Below are positions 50,532 to 64,000 of a DNA stretch of 64,000 bases, piece after piece (position 1 is the first letter of the stretch; every line of letters begins with the position of its first letter). The stretch is taken from NCBI GenBank assembly GCA_964057225.1, contig OZ059896.1:13500501-13564500 (forward strand), given 5' to 3'. The stretch comes from Auanema rhodensis. Taxonomy: Eukaryota > Nematoda > Chromadorea > Rhabditida > Rhabditidae. Position numbers and translations under genes: made by a program. The notes under the pieces are model-generated. The model worked only from the letters and a program-made list of their open reading frames with translations, was not told where the DNA came from and did no database searches.

Positions 50532-51969
50532 CACGTTTAAGCCACAAATGTTCCAAAAGAAAATGAATCCAATTCTGGCTATATAATGGAAACTCAAAAC
50601 TGTTTTATCCTCCCTAAAAACTTGAATTAGCCGTATACGTATCTATGTGAGAAAGACGTTATCTTTTAAAATCGAGGACATACGCTGAAGATCAAGATTG
50701 CTTCTCCAAACGTGAACATGCGTAGATCCCGGTACAAAAGTTTGACGTATGAACTGTATCATCATGATCTCTGTTCATTTATGTTATGATACCATTCTCT
50801 TTCACCTTATAGGTTGTAAATATTGAATAGAGTGAATATCTATTAAATGTAACCAAATTAAAAGAATTTATTAATTATAATATTAAATATAATAAATAAA
50901 ACTATAAATACATGTTTTTTTATCATTTATTAGTGTTTAAAAACATTTTGTCTTATCATTTTTATTATATCTATCATCAGATTATAATAACAAACAATCT
51001 ATCTAATATATATTATGTTATTCTAATAGATTGTGTTGTTGAAAATCTGGAAAAACAGAAGTTTATATACTTATTCATTCATCTCTTAAACTACTTTTAG
51101 GATCAAAAGAACAAGTAGTTTCCAGGAATGCTGAAAGGAGGTGGTGCTAACACACCAGCAGGATATTGTGCCTTAAAGAACGTACGGAATGAACGGAGAA
51201 TAACTTGAAAAAGGTATAAAACACTATACGTTCAATGAAAAAAAAACGTGGAATGAATCAATGGCCATGTGGTAGCAAAAAAAAAAAAGAAATTTGATAA
51301 AATCCTTTAAGTTACGTGAAACGTCACGTGAAGTTCACGTATTCACCACAGGCTTATCTTAATATTCATTTTTTACATTTAAAGACAAACAGATCGGTTA
51401 TTTTCAAATTAATGGAAGAATTTAGAAATCAAATTAATTAAAGAATGAACGTAATACTCTTATCTACTAGCATAGTTAAAATAACTATAAAATTTATTTA
51501 ATATATAGTTATGTATATATAAATATATATTTTTCCCTACTACTTGTTAATTTTTATTTATTTTTCTTTATTTCTCTCCTATATTTTTTGTTTTGAATCA
51601 AGTATTATATTTATTTTAGCCTTATTTTTCATATTTTAAATTCTTTTTTCTTTCTTTCTCATTTTCTATGCGAAAACGATTTTCTTGTTCCCCCAATCAA
51701 TTTTCTCTTTATACGCCCCTAAATATGCGTTACCACGGAAACTCCAAGATATAATCGGTCTGTCTTGCTTCTGTTATTTCAATTTTTAAAAAAATCGTGC
51801 GTTTGAAGCAAAATATACAGCCCAACTCTACTATGTCATTTCAACTTATTATATATCCTGCTATCCTTCTTCAATACCCAAACTCCATTGTTATGAAATA
51901 TTCAAATATTTCCTTTTGAAATACAAATTTAAGAGATTGGTGTGTGTGAGAGTGTGTGTTATTCTCAAT
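50532..51969. promoter_or_regulatory. divergent upstream region, sulfotransferase / ammonium transporter
   Basis: 1.44 kb between the two start codons. It contains a compact array of ACGTGAA-type elements around GTCACGTGAA at 51313-51341, AT-rich stretches with TATAGTTA motifs (about 51,470-51,530), and a GC-richer block at 51,680-51,790. No coding exon is seen. Confidence 0.5.
51313..51341. promoter_or_regulatory. ACGTGAA array with a GTCACGTGA core
   Basis: TACGTGAA, then GTCACGTGAA, then TTCACGTA, three copies of ACGTGAA in alternating orientation within 29 bp. The core CACGTG at 51325-51330 carries the GT/A flanks of the CLEAR motif (TFEB/HLH-30). It is about 630 bp upstream of the ammonium transporter start. 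Confidence 0.45.
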
Positions 51970-54845
51970 ATGGAAAATGAACCTTCTATATACGAAGCTA
52001 CAGTGGATGATGATTCAGTATGGATGTCAGCATCAAGTTTCACCATCTTCACAATGACAGCAGGTGATTCATAATCATTACCTGATAAGCTCAGTACTCA
52101 CTACATCGTTAACAATATATAATTCACAAAAAATATATACATATAATACATAAATGTGTATAGTTAAATAAATGCATAATTAAAAAGAAAAAAAAAGTTT
52201 TTTTTAGGCTTTGGTTTATTAGAAAGTGGTCGAGTAGCATCTAAAGATGAAGTGAATGTTATGGTAAAAAATGTAATTGATATGATTTTCGGAGGTAATT
52301 ATTTATTAATTTTGTTTTCTTTTTTTTAAAAAAATAATGCAAGTAATTAATATTATTTTTTTATATAAAATTATTCATTTGAATTCAAAATATTTTTATT
52401 TTTTTCATTTTTGTATGAATTTTCATTTAGATTATTAGCTTGCAATAATCATAATATTACAAAAGTTTATAATTTTTTTGTCTGTTTCTTCAAAAACAAA
52501 TTTTGAGATTAGTTACACCCCCTTAAGATGAATTTTTGCAATTTTAAATGTAAAATAATTCAAATGATTTATCAAAACATATTATAACATTTAATGGAGG
52601 TAGAAAATTTTGGTTATAATCCGATTTTCTTACAATTATTAAGAAAATCTTAGAAAACTTTTAATCAAGAATATGTATATGAATAATATCAACAAATAAT
52701 ATTAAGAAATGTATAGATTATTTAAAGTCCCAATTCAAATTATTATTTTTGGATATTCTTGTTTCATTTTTATAATTGCCATCTATTTTTCTAAACATAG
52801 ATATATGTATGTATATCGTTCCTTACATGTATATAGAAGGAATATTTGTTACTATGTACAGGCTTGGCTTATTGGATGTTTGGCTTCGGATTTACATTCG
52901 GATCAGCTGAAGCTTGTCCATATTTAGGAATTGGAGATTATTTCTTTGATCCCGAAAGGAACTCACAATCTACTATCCCACCAGTAATTATCTTGTTTCA
53001 ATATTAAAAAATAATTATTTAATACATAAATATTTATAGAAAGGTCGATCATATGCATTATTTTTATTCCAAATGAGCTTTGCTACTACAACAGCTACCA
53101 TTGTATCAGGTTAGAAAATACTTTCGTGCAATTAAAACAAATTATTTTTGGATTTTGTTTGCAGAAAAATGACAATTTTTCTTTTTCTAATTTTAGCTGG
53201 AATGTCTGAACGTGTTCACCTCAAATCACATTGCTTCGTCAGCTTTTTTGTCACTTTAATACATTCCGTGGCTGGACATTGGATTTGGGCTGATGACGGA
53301 GTTTTCCGAACTATGGGTGTAGTTGATTCAGCAGGTTGTAGTGCTGTAAGTTTTAAAAAATTTTAAAATTAATAAAAACTTGATATATTTAGGTCCATTT
53401 AGTAGGTGGGGTTGCTGGTATGATAGGAACCTTGTACTTGGGTCCAAGACAAAATCGATTCAAACAACCAAAACAGATCAGTGACCCGACAAAATCCATA
53501 TTAGGTATAGTTTGTTTGAAAATAATATGTTTTTGTTGGATGGAATTCTGAATCAAAGTTCAGGTTTAACAATGATTTGGTGGGGATGGTTAGCATTCAA
53601 TACGTCATCCAATTACTCAGTTTCAAATAAACAATGGACTGAAGGAATAAGGTAATTGAAAGATAATAACATTGTAAGTTTCAAATGAATATATAGATCA
53701 GCTGTTGGAACAGTTTTGGCGTCAGCTGGAGGTGGATTTGTGGCTCTAATCATCACCAGAGTATATTCATAAGTTGAATTAACGAAACTAATCATCTTTT
53801 TCTTAGGTTTCTATGAAGAAAATTCAAATAGATATGCTCATCGATGGATTATTGGCTGCTCTCGTATCAAGCACAGGTACTTTTGTTTATGTTATGCCTT
53901 GAAGGGAAATGAATAAATTCATCGTACTTCAGCTGGTTGCCTCTTCTATTCGCCATGGCAAGCAACTGTAGTTGGATCAGTAGGAGCTGCATTAGCTTTA
54001 TTTACGTATCCAGTATTAGAATATCTTCACGTTAGTTCATAATATTAAAGATATTCATTCACATTTCATGAATATGTATTATATTATCTTTCTTTTTTCC
54101 TTAAAAAAAAGATAAAATTACCATTTTGAATGAATAGAATAACACGATATGATTCCAATGAATTCATAAAAAATCATTTTGCCCTCGAATATTATTGAAA
54201 AACTTTTGATTCCTTCGCATAACCTTCTCAATGTATTATCAACCCCTAAATTCAATTTATAAAAACTAAGAAGAAGCGACATAGAAGACGACGATAAACA
54301 TAAACTTGTTTTCATTCAGGTTGATGACCCTGTTGGCGTGATTCCAGTGCATGTGGTCGGCTCCATTTGGGGTATGATAGCTCCAGCGTTATTCTTAAAT
54401 CAAGATTTTGGACTAGATTCACATACAGTGAGTTCATTCGTTCGTTTGTTGTCAAGGCGTTAAACAGGAAATTTTGAAATATTCGAATAAAAGAAAAGAA
54501 TTTTAGATATATATATACACATTCATGGATGTATGTAAGCCCTCTAAAAGTGCAGATGTATGAATGAAGTCTGAGAAAGTTTGAAAAAAAATGAATTAAG
54601 ATAGAACTTTATGAGGAATAAATGAATTGTTAGGAACAACGGAAGAGAAAATCATATGAGATTATGACAAAGGCAGATTGAAGTTAGGACGAAAGAGTAG
54701 ATTAAACCTTCAAATGAACTAAGAGTATTGGCTAATTGACTTCACTTGAAATCTTTTCGTTTTGTTTAAAATACCCTATTCAAAGATATGATTGAAAAAT
54801 TTTTTACTGAAGAGAAACATATAGAGACAGAGAGAATAAGAGAGA

Positions 54846-54878
<33 letters not shown>

Positions 54879-56883
54879 GGAGGGTTAGGTTGATAGTAGG
54901 ATAAGCATGGGCTTTCGGATAATGAGCCGCTATATAGCAATATGAAAAAAAATTCTTTTTAGATTCAACTAAAGCCATGAATTATTTATGCGCCTTTTTC
55001 GTCATTAGGCTGATATATTCTAAATAGGAAATGGCTTAAAACAAAAAAGTTAAAAATAAGCCTTAAATAGAATAATGTTGAGCATTTATCAAGTTTGGAC
55101 ATTTAACTGAACGTTGGGTCTAAATGAGAAGCTCATCAAAACTTTAAATTGATGAAACACGACTTCCGCAAGGCCCCTTCTGACTTTCAGCTCATCTATC
55201 CGTCTGCTGAGAGCATAAAAAACTGGATTGAATTCTAGCTAATAGTCCCACTAACAACAAATAATCAAATAGTCTGAGCATTTTGTGCTATATTACTGAT
55301 GAATTCATGAAACTTATCTTCTTAGTTAGTTTAATTCATTTTCTTTTAATAATTCAATCCCTTCACCTCTTTATTTTATACATATTTGCCTCGTGCGTCT
55401 TTTCTTTTCTGTTTCTCTCTAACTCTTTTACTCACTCTCTCTCTCTCTCTTTAAATTTCTCTCTGCAGTCCCTCTATTCGACTATCTCTTCATCTCTGTC
55501 TCTCTTCAATATACTACACTACCCACTTCTGTTTCCGCTTCGAATCTCCCACACGGACCCGACAAACTCTCTGTTTCTGTCATTTCACTTAGGCTTCTAG
55601 ATGTTTTCAGCCGTAATGTTTTGCCTATATACAAACTTAGTAGTATGTTATGCAGATTCTCTCCATTTTTCTCTCTCCTTCTCTCATACACACATTTGTA
55701 ATTTCACGTCTTCGTCCTTTCTACCTCTTTATATTCGTCTGCTCTCTTTGGCTCTCTGTCTTATCTTCTACTCTCTCGTCGATGTTCTTTTTCTTTGTTT
55801 CTCTTTTTCTATATCTCATCTCTTTTTTTTTTTTTACTTTTTTTTTCATTTTTCCTTTCAGATCACCCTCCTTTGCACTACATAATTTTTGTTTCTCAAC
55901 CTAAAAAGAAGTACCTTCGGTATTAAAATTTCATATTTTCACAATGTAAGTCATGAATAAGAAGTGAGACAAAGCAGGGTTCATCCCAACGAAAAATTAA
56001 AAGAAAACATTTATATTTTCTCCAAGAAAATACCTCCAGGAAGATAAATATGGGCTGACTTTTGTCTATTTATATGCATACATACTTACAAACTGAAATA
56101 ATAAGTTAATGAATTCTATGAGCATAACACTTACCCAAAAGTTTGAAATCAAACGTATAAAGTTTGTTAATATATTACAGGTTACGAATATGGATAATCT
56201 TTCGGGATTATTCTATGGAGGAGGAATCAAACTTTTGGCTCGACAATCTTTAGCCATGAGTTGTATAGCAGTTTTTTCAGCTTTCTCAGCATTTATAATT
56301 TTATTCGTGAGTTCTACTCTTTCTCTTTCTCCTCTTTCTCTCAATCTTTCATTTGTTAAATATATCTTTTCCATTTTTTGTCTGCTATCTTCCTTCATCT
56401 TGCCAGACAAATTAGCAAACATACTACACTGCTGATCTTCTTAATGAAAAGAAGAGAAAGATTCAATTTTTTTTGTTGTAGGTTCTCCAACATTCACCAA
56501 TTGGCCTGAGACTAACTCATTATGAGGAAGAGATGGGAGCCGATTTACGTGAACATGGATTAGCTGGAGTGAACATCAAGCAATACACGGAAGATAAGAA
56601 GCTATCCGCACAGTGCGTTGTGATCATTTTGTTTTTTGTTCCAATTTTTCATATTACTTCAAGAGCACTCAGTGCCGTGCTTATCATGGTCGTAAGATGG
56701 AAGAGCAAAGCCAAAGCAGGAGCTGAAAGAAGAAGAAGACTTCAGCAGCTCACAAACAACAACACAATACATCCAGCAGAACAATCCACAGCCACAGCTT
56801 TTCCGATTTCAGACGGAATGCTAATAGTTCGACGAAAGCACAGCCAAGGGCATATTACCCTTAAGAACACGGAAGAGCAGTGA
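51970..56883 (+). CDS. ammonium transporter, Amt/Mep family
   Basis: Plasma-membrane ammonium channel/transporter. Exons 51970-52063, 52208-52294, 52862-52983, 53040-53109, 53197-53345, 53393-53504, 53564-53651, 53697-53760, 53807-53876, 53933-54030, 54320-54427, 56181-56306 and 56482-56883 give 529 aa, or 512 if the probable intron 56613-56663 is removed. Landmarks: DDSVWMSASSFTIFTMTAGFG (helix 1), GGLAYWMFGFGFTFG, GHWIWADDG, twin pore histidines at about H176 (SAVHLVGGVAG) and H329 (PVHVVGSIWG), TMIWWGWLAFN. The protein starts directly at the first helix, as in nematode and plant AMTs, and ends in a basic cytosolic tail. Intron 11 is 1.75 kb and holds purine-rich then pyrimidine-rich low-complexity DNA. 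AATAAA at 56963-56968. Confidence 0.94.
56613..56663 (+). other. probable 51-nt intron read as coding (exitron-like) in the Amt gene
   Basis: GTGCGT ... TACTTCAAG is 51 nt, T-rich like the other short introns, has no stop codon and is a multiple of three. Spliced, the tail reads DKKLSAQALSAVLIMVVRWK; unspliced it adds 17 residues that make an extra hydrophobic stretch after the cytosolic tail has begun. I think splicing is the more likely normal state. Confidence 0.55.
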
Positions 56884-57795
56884 AGAAAGAATATTACGGA
56901 TTCAACATATCTATTTTAAGTTTTTCTTAATACTTTGACGGGTTTTCTCAGAATTAAAACAGAATAAAGATATAAATTACTTTTTATTCATATCTTTACC
57001 ACACACTTGAATCATAGAACATGGTCATCAATGAAAATTAATAAATACCGTAACAATATCAATGTTCGTTAGAAAATGAAACTTGTGCGGCATATAAAAG
57101 ATCAGCATTCTATACAAGAAAGTCATGAAAAAAAATATTGGTGGAGATATTAGTCAAATAGCTCTCACGGACATTTGAAGAAGATATTTCAGATGTTCCC
57201 TTTGAGGGAGTCTAAACAGAATAGTGCCTATCCTACACACTAAATAGACAGAAATAAAATAATAGAAGACATCTGATGATGACATAAAATACAAAAAGGA
57301 CAATATTAGTATAGTCCATAATTATTGCATCCAAGATTCAAGCGTTTTCTATGCAAGAAAATCAACCTGCGCCTTGCTTTTCTAACAATTATTTACAAAG
57401 TAATACAAAAAAGTTAGAGGAATATACGATAACACGAATATGTTATCATTGGCCTATTATTAATTGGATACGGTAATACCAGACCCTCATAAAAATCGAG
57501 ACTACCATAGAGAAAGCACGAATATGGAGAATCAAAATAGAAAGTCAGTGAAATAATCAATATGGATCTTATAAATTATGCTGATATTACAGAAAGGATG
57601 TTACAACCAGTGTTACAGGAATTTCAGTCTGTCTCAAACTTACATCAAGAGATTAAAAAGGATTGAAAAATCTGAGCAGTTTTGTTCATAAAAAGGCGTT
57701 GTATTAATTTTTGCTCGTCGAAAATCAGTGATCGATTTCGAACGACTGACTGGAGAACACTAATCGAACTTTAAGAACTACGAAGTCGCAGTTTC
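56884..57795. other. intergenic between convergent Amt and DYRK genes
   Basis: 912 bp containing the two 3'UTRs: AATAAA for Amt at 56963-56968, the remainder presumably DYRK 3'UTR. It is less AT-skewed than other spacers but has no open frame of interest. Confidence 0.6.
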
Positions 57796-63363
<5,568 letters not shown>

Positions 63364-64000
63364 CTGAAACAAAGTCATTAAAAAGATATTTTCAATAAAT
63401 AGAGTTTAAAAAAAAGAAGGTAATTATAAATAAAGTCCAAGCAATGATAGTTAAAGTAATATAATAATATTCATAATACTAATAAAATTAGGTTAAATAT
63501 AAAATGTGTTATATTTTTCCAACAGCGTAAACTATAGTCATAAATGCAAACATAATATCGAGACCCCCGACTAAATAGAACGAGAGCCGCCTGACCAGCA
63601 AGATAGTGGAGAACAAGGATAGAAGGCAGAGAGAGAAAGAGAGCTATTGCTTTACATACGAATGAAATTGTGAGCAGTCCTAACATTTCAATTAACAGGC
63701 CACTCAACACGAACATGAAACAATATAATAAAGCTTTGTGAAAAGCTTACGATGGAAAAACAGTAAAACATGAACAAAAATTTTTTGGAGACTAAGGACT
63801 ACTAAGAAATTTGTTAACTTGATATTACAAGGAGAAAGAAAAAGTAAAAAGCTGCAGAGACAGATAAAATAACCAAGTAAACGAAAAAGGACAAATACAC
63901 GATATCTTTTCTGAAATATTCTGCTATACTAAATGAAGCAAATACGAATAATAAAATGGCTAGGGATCCACTCGAAAAAAAGAAGTGCCAATAAAAATTG
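63364..64000 (-). other. upstream intron of DYRK gene
   Basis: The exon at 63363 begins with one base of a split codon, so this stretch should be intron leading to an exon beyond the window. I find no exon in it. Confidence 0.5.

Noticed and set aside
55283-55904. Long plus-strand frames rich in F, S and L
   Set aside because: Pyrimidine-rich low-complexity DNA within an Amt intron; overlapping frames are all open, which is a composition effect.

Overview
The window is animal nuclear DNA, most probably from a nematode. It is AT-rich, genes carry many introns of about 40-60 bp, and large gene-poor stretches separate gene clusters. Three things point to a nematode: a vesicular acetylcholine transporter with UNC-17-like ends (MGFNVP start, YDPLNPQW end) directly upstream of choline acetyltransferase; a small sulfotransferase of the type expanded in worms; and a close UCKL1/UFD1 gene pair with operon-like spacing. 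Splice acceptors are looser than in Caenorhabditis: TTTCAG is common, but by my reading about 17 of about 110 introns end in AAG. The species is therefore probably not Caenorhabditis itself. No bacterial, viral or CRISPR feature is visible.

Layout. 0.7-7.5 kb (minus): the cholinergic locus, unc-17/VAChT followed by cha-1/ChAT. 7.5-16.5 kb: gene-poor upstream region of that locus. 16.5-25.3 kb: a compact housekeeping cluster made of a CYSTM1-like membrane protein (minus), a very short pseudokinase (plus), the mitochondrial Obg-type GTPase GTPBP10 (minus), UCKL1 (plus) and UFD1 (plus). 26.5-29.0 kb (minus): the ciliary GTPase-like IFT22, with a consensus X-box about 140 bp upstream. 29.2-38.7 kb: gene-poor, strongly pyrimidine-rich on the plus strand, leading into plexin at 38.7-48.4 kb (plus, 27 coding exons). 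49.0-50.5 kb (minus): carbohydrate sulfotransferase. 52.0-56.9 kb (plus): Amt-type ammonium transporter. 57.8 kb to the right edge (minus): a class II DYRK kinase resembling DYRK2/MBK-2, whose 5' end is off the window.

How the genes work together. VAChT and ChAT form one functional unit: ChAT makes acetylcholine and VAChT loads it into synaptic vesicles. UCKL1 (pyrimidine salvage) and UFD1 (CDC48/p97 cofactor) may share a polycistronic transcript. The other neighbours have no obvious pathway link. Gene models below were built by hand from homology, open frame and GT/AG junctions. Reading-frame phase is consistent across every listed junction, but no transcript evidence was available.
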